Of a stretch of DNA of 59,454 nt, positions 35,235 to 44,866 are shown one piece after another (within the stretch, counting starts at the first letter, position 1; every line of letters begins with the position of its first letter). The position numbers and the translations under genes were made by a program. Source of the stretch: Lachnospiraceae bacterium FE2018 (GTDB lineage Bacteria > Bacillota > Clostridia > Lachnospirales > Lachnospiraceae); the NCBI GenBank assembly GCA_000702845.1, contig JNKK01000015.1, positions 1 to 59,454 of the forward strand. The letters run 5' to 3'. The notes below the pieces were generated by a model. The model saw nothing but the letters and a program-made list of their open reading frames with translations, searched no databases and was not told the origin of the DNA.

Positions 35235-36410
35235 ATGCAAGAAGCAAGTAAGAAAAATCGGATAGGAATAATTCTGGCTACGTATATTGCACTTAAGCCT
35301 TTATATCTTCGATCATCAGGATCTTTACAGATAGCAGATGGAGTTTTACTAATCTGCTTACTGTGGTTGATAATTAGGGATCATGGAAGAATTCATGTTT
35401 CAAAGAATAACAGCAGAGTCATAGTCTTGTTTTTTGTTTTATGCCTATATCAAGCTCTTGTCAATTTGACTTGGTCTGCTATATTGGGACAGATGATTAT
35501 AAAACCTATATTATACTATGGGTTTAATTTCTTGGTGGTTTGTATAACGCTTGCGGTGGCGGAGGAAGCTGATTATATAGAGCTATCAAATTATATTATT
35601 AAAGGCTGCTTCGTTTCATTAATAATTACATCAATCGGATTGTTCTTGAATTTAGGCGGAGCGAGACGATTAGGCTTTTTTAATAATCCAAATCAACTGG
35701 GTTATTATGCATTAATTATGCTTACGTTTCTGCTGTTCTATTTTCAAAAGACAAGTTTGTTTGTAAAAATAGCTATTGGTGGAATGGCCATCTGGTCAAT
35801 AATAGCTTCTGCCTCAAAGGCTGCGTTTATAGGTGCTGTGATTTTAATATTTCTATACACATTATTTGGTAAAGGACATGAAGGACGAACTACTAATAAA
35901 CTGATTTTGCAGATGGCTGTGTTGGCTGTTTTTGCTGTGTTGTTGTATGTGTTGTTTTTTAGCGACAATCAAATTGTACTCTCTAATAGAACACTGTTTT
36001 TTTTGAGAAGAAGAATGCTGGCACTAAGTACTGAAAACGATTCGGCTCTTAGTACAGGTCGCGGCTACGATAGAATATTTGAAATGAATGGAAATTTCCT
36101 ATGGGGAATGGGAGAGGGCGGATATGACCGTTTTACTTCATTAAATGGAAACGAGGCTCATTCGACATATGTTACATTGCTAGTTTCCTATGGATTATTG
36201 GGATTCCTAGGATATATTTTCCTTTTTGCAAAAATGTCTTTTAAAAGAAAAGTTTTAAAAGACAATATGATTTTACTAAGTGGAGTTTTGATTTATAGCG
36301 TTAGCCACAATGGTCTAAGGAATTCGCTGCTTTGGCTTCTCTTAGCTTTGATGTATACGCAATATAACAGACAAGAAACAGGATTGGCATTGACTGATTC
36401 TTATAATTGA
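35235..36410 (+). CDS. Wzy-like polymerase / O-antigen ligase family membrane protein
   Basis: This roughly 391-residue protein has ten or more hydrophobic segments and a large extracellular loop before the last helices (STGRGYDRIFEMNGNFLWG). The NGNEAHSTYVTLLVSYGLLG motif is typical of Wzy/WaaL-type polymerases, which join lipid-linked repeats outside the membrane. The ATG at 35235 is favoured over the GTG at 35226, which lies inside the AGGTGAG ribosome site. The gene is clearly AT-richer than its neighbours, usual for variable wzy genes. Confidence 0.82.
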   Translation: MQEASKKNRIGIILATYIALKPLYLRSSGSLQIADGVLLICLLWLIIRDHGRIHVSKNNSRVIVLFFVLCLYQALVNLTWSAILGQMIIKPILYYGFNFLVVCITLAVAEEADYIELSNYIIKGCFVSLIITSIGLFLNLGGARRLGFFNNPNQLGYYALIMLTFLLFYFQKTSLFVKIAIGGMAIWSIIASASKAAFIGAVILIFLYTLFGKGHEGRTTNKLILQMAVLAVFAVLLYVLFFSDNQIVLSNRTLFFLRRRMLALSTENDSALSTGRGYDRIFEMNGNFLWGMGEGGYDRFTSLNGNEAHSTYVTLLVSYGLLGFLGYIFLFAKMSFKRKVLKDNMILLSGVLIYSVSHNGLRNSLLWLLLALMYTQYNRQETGLALTDSYN

Positions 36411-36439
36411 ACAAATAAAATAGGCGGAGCGAATCAATT

Positions 36440-37225
36440 ATGGATCAATTAGAATTTACATTGCCCGAAATGCAAGCTATTACGGCAGATATTCTCAAAA
36501 ACGTCGTTAGAATATGCGAAGATGAGAATTTGCCATACTATGCTATCTATGGAACTTTGATTGGAGCAATAAGACATCATGGGCCAATTCCTTGGGACTA
36601 CGATGTAGATTTATGCGTACCAGAAAACCAAATAGATCATTTTGTCAAAGTTATGGAACGGCGACTGCCAAGTAAATATTGGATCAATTATAGGAATTAC
36701 GCCAATAAACCACAGAAATTTCCGAGAATTGGTCTTAAGGGGTATGAGACAGATAAGCTTCATGTAGATATTTTTAGATGGGCTGCCATTCCTGATGACG
36801 ATATAGAAGCTAAGAAACTGATTTCAAAAGGAGTGTTTTGGTCAAAGGTTTGGAAAGCCAAAATAACGGATGCGGACTACTATTATAAGGATAAGAAAAA
36901 AAGACTACTGGCAAAGATACTCAAAATAATATCGCTTCCTGTAAGTATGAAAGCTGTAGTGAAAAAGATGGATGAAGTGAGTCAGCGGTGTTCTTACGGC
37001 ACTACTGAATATGTAGGAAATCCATTTTTTGAGGGCAATCAATATCCCTTGTCTTGGTTTGATGGATCTGAATTAGTTCCTTATATGGATTTTTTTATAA
37101 GGGTTCCATTGGGGTATGACTCTATTCTTACGCATACATATGGGGACTATATGACTCCGCCGGATCAAACTATGACTGAAAAAAGAATACATAATAATAT
37201 TTATGTTGTAAGATCGCTAAAATAA
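36440..37225 (+). CDS. licD: LicD-family phosphocholine transferase
   Basis: This 261-residue enzyme of the LicD/fukutin nucleotidyltransferase-like family moves phosphocholine (or a similar phospho-group) onto glycans. The signature YAIYGTLIGAIRHHG, followed by PWDYDVDLCV with its Asp pair, forms the metal site. A phosphocholine donor could be supplied by the LicA/LicC-like enzymes and choline-type transporter at 54-58 kb. The gene is AT-rich like the preceding wzy. The exact substituent cannot be proved from sequence. Confidence 0.88.
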   Translation: MDQLEFTLPEMQAITADILKNVVRICEDENLPYYAIYGTLIGAIRHHGPIPWDYDVDLCVPENQIDHFVKVMERRLPSKYWINYRNYANKPQKFPRIGLKGYETDKLHVDIFRWAAIPDDDIEAKKLISKGVFWSKVWKAKITDADYYYKDKKKRLLAKILKIISLPVSMKAVVKKMDEVSQRCSYGTTEYVGNPFFEGNQYPLSWFDGSELVPYMDFFIRVPLGYDSILTHTYGDYMTPPDQTMTEKRIHNNIYVVRSLK

Positions 37226-37268
37226 AACTATTGCACAAGATCTCCCTTGAAAGAGGAGGTGAAGCATA

Positions 37269-38804
37269 ATGGACAGTAAATCAATAGGCAATAGGATACT
37301 TAGGGGCACGATTGTTATTGTGCTTGTTGGTGTATTAGCTAAGTTTACATCTTTTCTCGCCGAAGCAATTCTTGCTGCATATTTGGGGACGACATACCAG
37401 AGTGATGCATATTATATGGTGGCAAGTGTTCAGAATGTAATCTATCCCATGCTAAGTATTGGCATATGGAAAGTTTTTTTACCTCTTTACAAGAGCCACA
37501 TTGCTAAAGGAGAATTGGGTAACGCGTATTCTCTTACGAACAAGTCCCTATCTTTTTTTTCGGCAATTTCTCTCGGAGTTGTTGTCCTTTTGCTTGCTTG
37601 TGCGCCGATTGTAGTATCAATCGTCGCTCCGGGCTTTGAAGGTGAAACTAGACTTCTTTGCATAAGACTTGTACGTATATCAGCTCCGATGTATGTTTTC
37701 ATTATATCCTCAGCAGTATATGCATCGATTCTTCAGTGCCATGATAAATTTCTCGGAAGTCAGATTAGAGAAGTTGCTTCCCATATACCGACAATCATAG
37801 CGGCAATTTTCTTCTATAAACGATTTGGCATAGAAGTAATGGCCATTGCATTAGTTGTTGCTGGTGTTCTTCGCCTGTTAATTGAGCTTCCCTTTGTCAA
37901 CTGGGGATACAAATACAAGCCAGATTTCAAGTTCAAAACACAAGAGTTTTCTCTGATGCTTAAGCGACTGCCCTCGGCTCTCATTTCTGCGGGGGTAGCG
38001 CAGTTAAACACACTTGTAGATAAGGCAATGGCGTCTACCTTGCCCACAGGTACGATCTCTGGCTTGAATTATGGCCACAAGCTGATGAACGTATTTAGCG
38101 GCCTGCTTTCTTCTGCCATCGCAACGGCCATGTATCCGCAAATGATCGAGCTAATCAGCCTTGATAAAAAGGAAGAACTCGGACGACTCGTTGTTAAGAT
38201 AATAAACATCTTCTGCGTTCTGATGATGCCAATTACTGTGGCTTGTGTTTTGTTCCGCACAGAACTGGTATCGGCAGTTTTCCAACGAGGTGCATTCGAT
38301 GAGAGCAGTACGGCATTAACCGCATCAGTTTTCGCCTTATATTGCTTAGGGTTGTTCTTCATTGCGTGTAATACTGTAATTAGTAATATCTTCTACGGTC
38401 ATGGTGATACGAATACAGCGATGTACATCAGCATTGCTAATTTGGGAATCAACGTGGTTCTGAATTTGGTTTTGATTCATTTATGGGGAGTAAACGGCTT
38501 GGCTCTAGCCACCTCATTGTCGGCTATTATCACTTTCTTTGTGCGTCTAAGATTTGCAGAGAAATACGTGAAGCTTGATAACAAGACGATGGTTGTTACA
38601 GCAATAAAGATACTGTTCGCAGCAGCAATTGCCTGTATGATTCCAAGAGCTATTTTCTGGATTCATCCGATGAATAAGTATCTGACTCTCATCGTGTCGG
38701 CAGTAATTGGAGTTGTTGTTTATCTTCTAATGGTAAAAGTATTAAAAGTGAACGAAATCAATGATCTTTTTGGACTGTTGAAGCGCAAACTGAAGAAAAC
38801 ATGA
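37269..38804 (+). CDS. MurJ/Wzx-like lipid-linked oligosaccharide flippase
   Basis: This 511-residue membrane protein of the MVF/MOP superfamily has about 14 helices. The N-terminal LAKFTSFLAEAILAAYLG, SDAYYMVAS and the mid-protein LVDKAMASTLPTGTISGLNYG are typical of MurJ. Within a glycan locus lacking another Wzx, it most likely flips the undecaprenyl-linked glycan, although a lipid II role is possible. GAGGAGGTG precedes the ATG. It overlaps the VanZ gene by four bases. Confidence 0.9.
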   Translation: MDSKSIGNRILRGTIVIVLVGVLAKFTSFLAEAILAAYLGTTYQSDAYYMVASVQNVIYPMLSIGIWKVFLPLYKSHIAKGELGNAYSLTNKSLSFFSAISLGVVVLLLACAPIVVSIVAPGFEGETRLLCIRLVRISAPMYVFIISSAVYASILQCHDKFLGSQIREVASHIPTIIAAIFFYKRFGIEVMAIALVVAGVLRLLIELPFVNWGYKYKPDFKFKTQEFSLMLKRLPSALISAGVAQLNTLVDKAMASTLPTGTISGLNYGHKLMNVFSGLLSSAIATAMYPQMIELISLDKKEELGRLVVKIINIFCVLMMPITVACVLFRTELVSAVFQRGAFDESSTALTASVFALYCLGLFFIACNTVISNIFYGHGDTNTAMYISIANLGINVVLNLVLIHLWGVNGLALATSLSAIITFFVRLRFAEKYVKLDNKTMVVTAIKILFAAAIACMIPRAIFWIHPMNKYLTLIVSAVIGVVVYLLMVKVLKVNEINDLFGLLKRKLKKT

Positions 38805-39358
38805 TGTATGCACAGCTATTAATTGCGTTCAGCGGAACCGTAGTTTTAATCTTTCTCGCGAAGAAATACCCTTTCTCCGCTGCAACTGTATACTTGTTAT
38901 CATTGGTTTATTTTGTGATGTTCTCAAATGGAAGAACGGGTCTTGGGGCGATGAGTATTCGTTTTCCGTTGCCGTTTTACCGTGCAATTAAGACACATCA
39001 TTATGGACTGACAACGAACCGTTCTGTTTTGAACATGATTTTGTTTATACCGTTTGGATACCTATTTCCAACGCTTATCATTGCTCATCATACGTATTGT
39101 GGTGAATGCGAGCGAAAGAAACAGGTAGAAAATGTTAAGTGGTTGTACACAAGCTGGTGGATTGTTATAGGCGCTGGATTGTTGTGTTCCCTTATTATTG
39201 AAACCAGTCAATTAATCTTTAGGTTTGGCGTTTTCGAGCTGGACGATCTTGTAAAGAACACAATGGGAACCGCCATAGGATATCTAATATGGAAGGGAAT
39301 AAATTTGAAGCTACATAAGCAGCCCGCGAATAAGGGATCCTCAGATGCTAACAACTGA
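38801..39358 (+). CDS. VanZ family membrane protein
   Basis: This 185-residue protein has four or five membrane helices and the VanZ hallmarks: RSVLNMILFIPFGYLFP and IETSQLIFRFGVFELDDLVKN. VanZ proteins are linked to low-level teicoplanin resistance and often sit in surface glycan loci, with no defined biochemical activity. It is coupled at both ends, overlapping the flippase by four bases and the nucleotidyltransferase by 14. Confidence 0.88.
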   Translation: MMYAQLLIAFSGTVVLIFLAKKYPFSAATVYLLSLVYFVMFSNGRTGLGAMSIRFPLPFYRAIKTHHYGLTTNRSVLNMILFIPFGYLFPTLIIAHHTYCGECERKKQVENVKWLYTSWWIVIGAGLLCSLIIETSQLIFRFGVFELDDLVKNTMGTAIGYLIWKGINLKLHKQPANKGSSDANN

Positions 39359-40472
39359 TCAACAATACATTCTCTCGCTCCTCCGGGAGAGCTTTAGAAA
39401 GGTGGAACCAAAACAGATTATTCCTGTCGATAATCGTGTTGTCGCAAACATCATCAGCAGGAATAACATTCTGTTGACGATTTATCAAAAGCTTCTTGCT
39501 GACTTTAACGAACTACTTAAAGAACGCTACAACGTAGCTATTAAGCAGTCCATCGTTCAAAATTACGAAGGAGAGCTTGTGCTAAAAGCTCTCAGTGATG
39601 CTGGACTTTCCTGCATTGCTCTGAAAGGTTGGGAACTGAGAAAACTTTATCCGGATCCGACTATGCGGCAGATGGCAGATCTGGATATCCTTGTGAAGTC
39701 TTACGATTTCAATTTGATAAAGTCCGTGATGAGGAAGCTGGGCTTCTCGGGCGGTACGGAATCCTCCTGGAAGCATGACAGCTTTAAAAAGAAGGACGTC
39801 CATGTGGAGATGCATAAGCGTCTCACGGATGACAGCAATGTGATCCAGGCTTGGGAGAAGGGAATCTGGGATAGAGCAGGGATAGTTGAAGGTAACATAC
39901 ACAGAATGTCTCTGGAAGATTACTACATCTTTCACTTCGTTCATCTCCAGAAAGACTTTATGAACGGCTCTCTGGGCTTGCGCCGTATTGTGGATACATG
40001 GCTGCTGCAGAAGCAGAGTGTTGATATGGAACAAGTTCAACACTGGCTGGAGAAGTTCGGTATGTGGAAGTTTCACGAGCGGATGGTGAAGCTGAGTCGT
40101 GTCACAATGGGTGATGAGCCTATGAATGCGGATTCAGAAGTTCTACTGATCCATGCATTCACACATGGCATCTATGGCTCTAGCAAGAGCTACAAAGCTG
40201 GACGGATCGCGGCGATGGGTGGAAATGTAAGGACGGGAAAGCTTAAATCCAAACTTGCCGCTGTATTCCTCCCCTATAAGCGTATGAAGGCACAGTTTCC
40301 GATTCTGGAGAAATGGCCGATTCTGCTTCCGTATTGCTGGATGAAACGGATTATTCGATTTCTGAAAGGCGACAAGAAAAAATACAGCCGGATGCTTGAT
40401 TATTGTGATGTAAGGCCAGAGGACTATGAAGAAATGAAGCGGTTCTTTGAAGCGGGCGGTGTAATGTCATAA
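39345..40472 (+). CDS. Nucleotidyltransferase family protein (NTP_transf_5 type)
   Basis: This 375-residue cytoplasmic protein has a nucleotidyltransferase-like core with ALKGWELRKLYPDP and the acidic pair in MADLDILV, then a conserved His-containing segment (VHVEMHKRL). Relatives recur in capsule and lasso-peptide loci, but their substrates are unknown. A helical C-terminal half follows. AAGGGA precedes the ATG, which lies inside the VanZ gene. It may transfer a nucleotide or phospho-group in glycan precursor synthesis, which is inference. Confidence 0.75.
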   Translation: MLTTDQQYILSLLRESFRKVEPKQIIPVDNRVVANIISRNNILLTIYQKLLADFNELLKERYNVAIKQSIVQNYEGELVLKALSDAGLSCIALKGWELRKLYPDPTMRQMADLDILVKSYDFNLIKSVMRKLGFSGGTESSWKHDSFKKKDVHVEMHKRLTDDSNVIQAWEKGIWDRAGIVEGNIHRMSLEDYYIFHFVHLQKDFMNGSLGLRRIVDTWLLQKQSVDMEQVQHWLEKFGMWKFHERMVKLSRVTMGDEPMNADSEVLLIHAFTHGIYGSSKSYKAGRIAAMGGNVRTGKLKSKLAAVFLPYKRMKAQFPILEKWPILLPYCWMKRIIRFLKGDKKKYSRMLDYCDVRPEDYEEMKRFFEAGGVMS

Positions 40473-40514
40473 ATGACATGAACATAAGCACACAAGTAAT
40501 AGATGTGAGGTTAA

Positions 40515-41045
40515 ATGAAAATGGAATCATTGACAACACCAATTTCTGAAGAAGCTATAGCTTCTCTCCAAGTCGGAGATACCGTTGAAATCTCCGGCTA
40601 TATCCTTTGTGGACGTGACGCTGTTCTGCCCAAGGTCCTGAAAATGATTGAGGACGGAACTGTTGATTCCCTTGGCATCGATCTCCACGGCCAGGTGATT
40701 TTTCACACTGCTGTCAGCCCTGCGGGTGTTGGACCAACAAGTTCTAACAAGCTGGAGATCGAAAGCTCTATCGAACCGCTGAGCGCAGCTGGTATCAAGC
40801 TTCATCTGGGAAAAGGTGAGCTGCATCCGGAGACGATAGCAGCGCTGGATCGCTTCAACTCTGTCTATGCGGTTATCCCGCCTGTGACAGCCTTGCTCGG
40901 AGCGAAAACGAGCGAGTCCCGTGTGGTTGCCTTCCCTGAACTCGGAATGGAAGCTCTTCACCTTATCAAGGTTGACAAGTACCCGGCTATCATCGGTGCA
41001 GCGCACGGTAAGAGCATCTACACACAGGAGGAGCAAAGCAAATGA
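40515..41045 (+). CDS. Fumarase / tartrate-dehydratase beta-like subunit
   Basis: This 176-residue protein matches the C-terminal (beta) domain of class I fumarases and L(+)-tartrate dehydratase. Diagnostic segments are VGDTVEISGYILCGRDA, GPTSSNKLEIES and the late YAVIPPVTALL. With the alpha subunit it should form an iron-sulfur hydro-lyase adding or removing water at a 2-hydroxy dicarboxylate. The gene order (beta before alpha) and four-base overlap show co-translation. The physiological substrate is unknown; its place inside a glycan locus is unusual. Confidence 0.9.
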   Translation: MKMESLTTPISEEAIASLQVGDTVEISGYILCGRDAVLPKVLKMIEDGTVDSLGIDLHGQVIFHTAVSPAGVGPTSSNKLEIESSIEPLSAAGIKLHLGKGELHPETIAALDRFNSVYAVIPPVTALLGAKTSESRVVAFPELGMEALHLIKVDKYPAIIGAAHGKSIYTQEEQSK

Positions 41046-41902
41046 AAACCTATGATGAAATTGTTGCTCTTGTGAGAGATACATTGGTGGATGCCGGTTC
41101 TACCTTCCGTCCTGATAAGAAGGAAGCGTATAAGAGAGCGATAGAGGCGGAGAGAAATCCTCAGGCTAAATGGGTGCTGGAGCAGGTGTTGGAGAATGCA
41201 GAGGTTGCAGAGAGGGACAAGTCTCCCCTCTGTGATGATACCGGTATTCCGCATCTGGTACTTGAAGTCGGTGAAGACTGTGCTGTGACCGGTAAAATGC
41301 TGGACGCCATTAAGGAAGGTGTGGCTGAAGGCCTGCGCAAACTTCCCGGCCGCCCTATGGGTATCATGGGTGACGACAGTCACAGGATCGATCAGTCCGG
41401 TGGTCTGAACCCGAATTCTGCCGGCGTCGAACCTGCACCGATCCTGCTTCGTCACTGCAAGGACAACGTAGTCAGACTGCATATCCTCATGTTCGGTGGA
41501 GGTCCGGCAATTCGTGCGAAGACATATCGTGTGTTCCATAAACACAATACACAGGTTGTCCTCGATGAGATCGTCAAGTGGGCTACAGAAGGCGTTGCGC
41601 AGCTTGGATGTTCTCCCTGTACGTTAGCTGTAGGTGTCGGGCGTTCTCATTTTGAGGCGACATCCATGATGCTGCAGGCGCAGGTGGATGGAAGGTATGA
41701 CGAGCAATCAGAGATGGAAGCCGAGATCACACGGAGAGTTAACGAGGCAAATATCGGGCCGCTTGGACTTCGCGGAGATACGAGCGTAATCGCCACATTC
41801 ATGAAGGTAGGGCCACAGCGTGCCTCTGGTGTGCGCATTGTGTGTGTTCGTCCAACGTGCTGCTTTGAGCCGAGAATAGCGACAGTAGAATTAGGGGATT
41901 AA
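41042..41902 (+). CDS. Fumarase / tartrate-dehydratase alpha-like subunit
   Basis: This 286-residue catalytic subunit carries the oxygen-sensitive [4Fe-4S] cluster. Candidate cluster cysteines are in PLCDDTGIP, QLGCSPC and the C-terminal VRPTCC. LNPNSAGVEPAPIL matches the fumarase N-terminal domain. GGAGGAG precedes the ATG, which overlaps the beta-subunit stop. It is followed directly by the phosphoglycosyl transferase gene, so the hydro-lyase is transcribed with glycan genes and is not in a central-metabolism operon. Confidence 0.9.
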   Translation: MKTYDEIVALVRDTLVDAGSTFRPDKKEAYKRAIEAERNPQAKWVLEQVLENAEVAERDKSPLCDDTGIPHLVLEVGEDCAVTGKMLDAIKEGVAEGLRKLPGRPMGIMGDDSHRIDQSGGLNPNSAGVEPAPILLRHCKDNVVRLHILMFGGGPAIRAKTYRVFHKHNTQVVLDEIVKWATEGVAQLGCSPCTLAVGVGRSHFEATSMMLQAQVDGRYDEQSEMEAEITRRVNEANIGPLGLRGDTSVIATFMKVGPQRASGVRIVCVRPTCCFEPRIATVELGD

Positions 41903-41904
41903 GT

Positions 41905-42546
41905 ATGCAGAATCATAAAGTGAAAGGCCTGTATGAGGCGTTCTTTAAGAGATTCATTGATATCGTGATCTCTTTGCTTGTAATCATCCTGTTTTGCTGG
42001 CTGTACTTAATCCTCGCTGTCATCGTTCGCCTTAATCTCGGTTCTCCGATCATCTTCACGCAGGACAGACCGGGTAAAAACGGTAAGATCTTCAAAATGT
42101 ATAAGTTCCGTTCCATGAGTGATAAGCGGGATGAGAACGGAGAATTGCTTCCGGACAAGTTCCGCCTTAATAAATTCGGCCGGATTCTTCGTTCAACTTC
42201 GCTGGACGAGCTGCCTGAGTTCTTCAACATCCTTAAGGGCGATATGAGCTTTGTGGGGCCTAGACCACTGCTTGTTAAATATCTTGAGCACTACAACAGC
42301 TTTGAGATGCGGCGTCACGAAGTGCGCCCTGGTCTTACCGGCCTGGCACAGGTAAGTGGCAGAGCAGCGCTAAGTTGGGGCGAAAAATTTAAAAAAGACG
42401 TAGAGTATGTGGATAATGTAACCTTCCTGATGGATTTGAAGATTGTATTTATGACAGTCAAAAAGGTATTTGTCCGTGAAGGTATTGAGTTTAAAGCGGG
42501 CAACCAACCTATCAAGGAATACTTTGAGACGCATGATAAAGGCTGA
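41905..42546 (+). CDS. Undecaprenyl-phosphate phosphoglycosyl transferase (PglC-like)
   Basis: This 213-residue monotopic enzyme starts glycan assembly by moving a phospho-sugar from a UDP-sugar to undecaprenyl phosphate. An N-terminal re-entrant helix (about 20-43), the KMYKFRSM motif, the catalytic Asp-Glu in STSLDELPEFFNILKGDMS and VGPRPLL are intact. The size equals the minimal PglC form. In context the donor is expected to be the 4-amino-6-deoxy sugar built by the dehydratase and aminotransferase. It begins three bases after the hydro-lyase alpha gene. Confidence 0.94.
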   Translation: MQNHKVKGLYEAFFKRFIDIVISLLVIILFCWLYLILAVIVRLNLGSPIIFTQDRPGKNGKIFKMYKFRSMSDKRDENGELLPDKFRLNKFGRILRSTSLDELPEFFNILKGDMSFVGPRPLLVKYLEHYNSFEMRRHEVRPGLTGLAQVSGRAALSWGEKFKKDVEYVDNVTFLMDLKIVFMTVKKVFVREGIEFKAGNQPIKEYFETHDKG

Positions 42547-42552
42547 GGATAG

Positions 42553-43521
42553 ATGAAAACAATTCTACTAACAAATAAATACAGTGGCGCACCGCTGGAG
42601 ATCGTCAAAGAAGAAGTCCCGGAAGGTTTTAGTATTCGATTCCTCCCGGAGCAGACCCAGGATGCGTTGATAGCTGAAGTTGGTTCTGCCGATTACATAC
42701 TTGCAGGTGGCCGTCTGAAGATCAGCAGAGAGGCTCTGGAGAAGGCAAAAAAGCTTCAAATGATTCAGCGGTCTGGCGTCGGCCTTGATGCGCTCGATCT
42801 GGATGCGATTAAGGAGAAGGGTATTCCTCTCTATGTAAATCAAGGTGTGAACGCGGAGAGTGTCGCTGAACATGCGCTTTTGCTCATGCTAGCCTGTCTG
42901 CGAAAACTTCCGACGATCAACAACAATACCAAAAACGGAGTCTGGAAAAAGCAGGAGCAGGGTGTTCAGACCGCAGAGCTGAAGGGCAAGACTGTCGGTA
43001 TCGTAGGGATGGGCAACATAGCGAAGACGCTTGTGGGTCTTTTGAAACCGTTCAAGGTGAACATTCGCTACTATAACCTTGTACAGATGGATGAAAACTT
43101 TGAAGCCGAAAACAACATGACGTTTGTTGGTATGGATGAGTTGCTGAGGAATTCCGATATTGTGACGATCCACTGCGCCCTTACTCCTGAGACAAGGAAT
43201 CTGATCAATAAAGAGACGCTGGGAGTCATGAAGGATGGAGCAATCCTGATCAACACAGCCAGAGGAGAAATCGTTGACCCAGCTGCTGTAGCAAATGCGC
43301 TAAAGGACAGAAAGCTCTCTTATGCCGCTCTCGATGTTCATGCGCAGGAGCCGATTCCGGAGGATTATCCTCTGAAAGATATTGATAATGTGATCCTGAC
43401 TCCCCATATCGCAGGCGTAACGGCAGACTCGTTCCGTGCCATGATGCACGATGCCTTCAGAAACATCGAATGCTTTGATAAGGGAGAACTGGACGAGATA
43501 GCTCCTTATCGATACCTGTGA
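42553..43521 (+). CDS. D-isomer-specific 2-hydroxyacid dehydrogenase
   Basis: This 322-residue NAD(P)-dependent enzyme interconverts a 2-keto acid and a D-2-hydroxy acid. The Rossmann motif is GIVGMGNIAKTLVG, and the catalytic Arg, Glu and His appear in INTARGEIVD, LDVHAQEPIP and LTPHIAG. The substrate cannot be told from sequence. It is packed with hydro-lyase, PrpD-like and lyase genes, which together suggest synthesis or breakdown of a small hydroxy acid. Confidence 0.93.
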   Translation: MKTILLTNKYSGAPLEIVKEEVPEGFSIRFLPEQTQDALIAEVGSADYILAGGRLKISREALEKAKKLQMIQRSGVGLDALDLDAIKEKGIPLYVNQGVNAESVAEHALLLMLACLRKLPTINNNTKNGVWKKQEQGVQTAELKGKTVGIVGMGNIAKTLVGLLKPFKVNIRYYNLVQMDENFEAENNMTFVGMDELLRNSDIVTIHCALTPETRNLINKETLGVMKDGAILINTARGEIVDPAAVANALKDRKLSYAALDVHAQEPIPEDYPLKDIDNVILTPHIAGVTADSFRAMMHDAFRNIECFDKGELDEIAPYRYL

Positions 43522-43564
43522 GGGTATGTGGAGCTCTGTGAGAACCCGTGAGGAAGGAAAGACT

Positions 43565-44815
43565 ATGCCAAATGTAACAGAATGTCTGGTTGACTACCTA
43601 TTCGATAAGGCTGCGACCATCACAGAAGAAATAAAGGCGAAGGCCGAAGCTTGCAGAGAGGATTATTTGGCTGTTGCAGCAGCAGGTGCCGTGAAGAACA
43701 GGAGCCATTGGGAGAGATTATTAGCCTGTACCCCTGATGGAACCGCAGAACTGATCGGATACGAGAAAAAGGTTGACAGCAAAACAGCGGCACTTATCAA
43801 CGGCTTTAATGCTCACGCACTGGAACTGGACGATGGACAGCGTTTCGCCATGATCCACTTGGGGGCTTCGATTATATCTGCGATTAAAGCGGCTGCAGAT
43901 GATACCCCTATTGATGATGAGCAGTTCAAGGTTGGTATCATCATGGGTTACGAGGCAGCCTGCCGTGTAGCTATTGCTATGCAGCCGAGCCACAAAAACC
44001 GGGGCTATCACGCGGCTGGGACATGCGGCACGATAGGATGCGCTGTCGCTGTTGCGTTTGCTCTTGGGATGGATAAGGCGCAGATGAAGAGAGTGCTTAC
44101 AAGCGCGGCTGGTAGTGCGGCCGGGATGCTTGAGATACAGGAGCAGAAGTCTGAGATTAAACCGTATAACGTAGGACGCGCCGCAATGGACGGTCTTACT
44201 GCTGCCTACATGGGATTAACGGATTATGAAACCCCGGACGACATGTTCGGCGGAGAGAGAGGATTCTTCAAGACCTTCTCGGATCAATGGGATATGGAGA
44301 AGCTGGTTGGAGCAGCAGATTACTTTGAAATCGAGCGTATCTATGTGAAACCTTATGCCTCCTGCCGTCACAGTCATTCAGCGGTCGAAGCGGCGATCAA
44401 GCTGCATGATGACATCAGTATCACTGATATCAAAGCAGTAGAAGTCCGTACCTACAAGCTTGGTGTTAAAGGACATGATCATACGGATATTCAAGGCATC
44501 GCCTCAGCAAAACTGAGTACACCCTACGCTGTAGCTGCAGGGCTTCTTTATGGGCGTGCTGATCTTTCAGTATTCGAGCCGCTGGACGAGAAGATTGTGA
44601 GCTTGGCTCAGAAAGTGAAAGTCATCGAAGACCCAGATCTCACAGCGGAAAGCCCGAAGAAAAGGATTGCTATTGTTACAGTCTACTTCACCGACGGAAC
44701 AGAACAGACCGCCCGTGTGGATTATGCAAAGGGCGATCCGGAGAACCCGATGACGGAAGAGGAACTGGCAGAGAAAAAACGCTTGCTGTTAGCTTACTCA
44801 GCTAATTACCGATAA
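43565..44815 (+). CDS. MmgE/PrpD family protein
   Basis: This 416-residue protein belongs to the family of 2-methylcitrate dehydratase and cis-aconitate decarboxylase. Seen segments are NGFNAHALELDDGQ, YHAAGTCGTIGCA and KPYASCRHSHSAVEAA, which carry the conserved His and acidic residues. It should act on a tri- or dicarboxylic hydroxy acid. ATG 43565 is chosen over the frame's start at 43526 because GAGGAAGG lies upstream and the family begins there. Confidence 0.9.
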   Translation: MPNVTECLVDYLFDKAATITEEIKAKAEACREDYLAVAAAGAVKNRSHWERLLACTPDGTAELIGYEKKVDSKTAALINGFNAHALELDDGQRFAMIHLGASIISAIKAAADDTPIDDEQFKVGIIMGYEAACRVAIAMQPSHKNRGYHAAGTCGTIGCAVAVAFALGMDKAQMKRVLTSAAGSAAGMLEIQEQKSEIKPYNVGRAAMDGLTAAYMGLTDYETPDDMFGGERGFFKTFSDQWDMEKLVGAADYFEIERIYVKPYASCRHSHSAVEAAIKLHDDISITDIKAVEVRTYKLGVKGHDHTDIQGIASAKLSTPYAVAAGLLYGRADLSVFEPLDEKIVSLAQKVKVIEDPDLTAESPKKRIAIVTVYFTDGTEQTARVDYAKGDPENPMTEEELAEKKRLLLAYSANYR

Positions 44816-44866
44816 AACTATTCCCAGCCGGATGGCGAAAACATTTTTAAAGAAGGAGAAAACACT

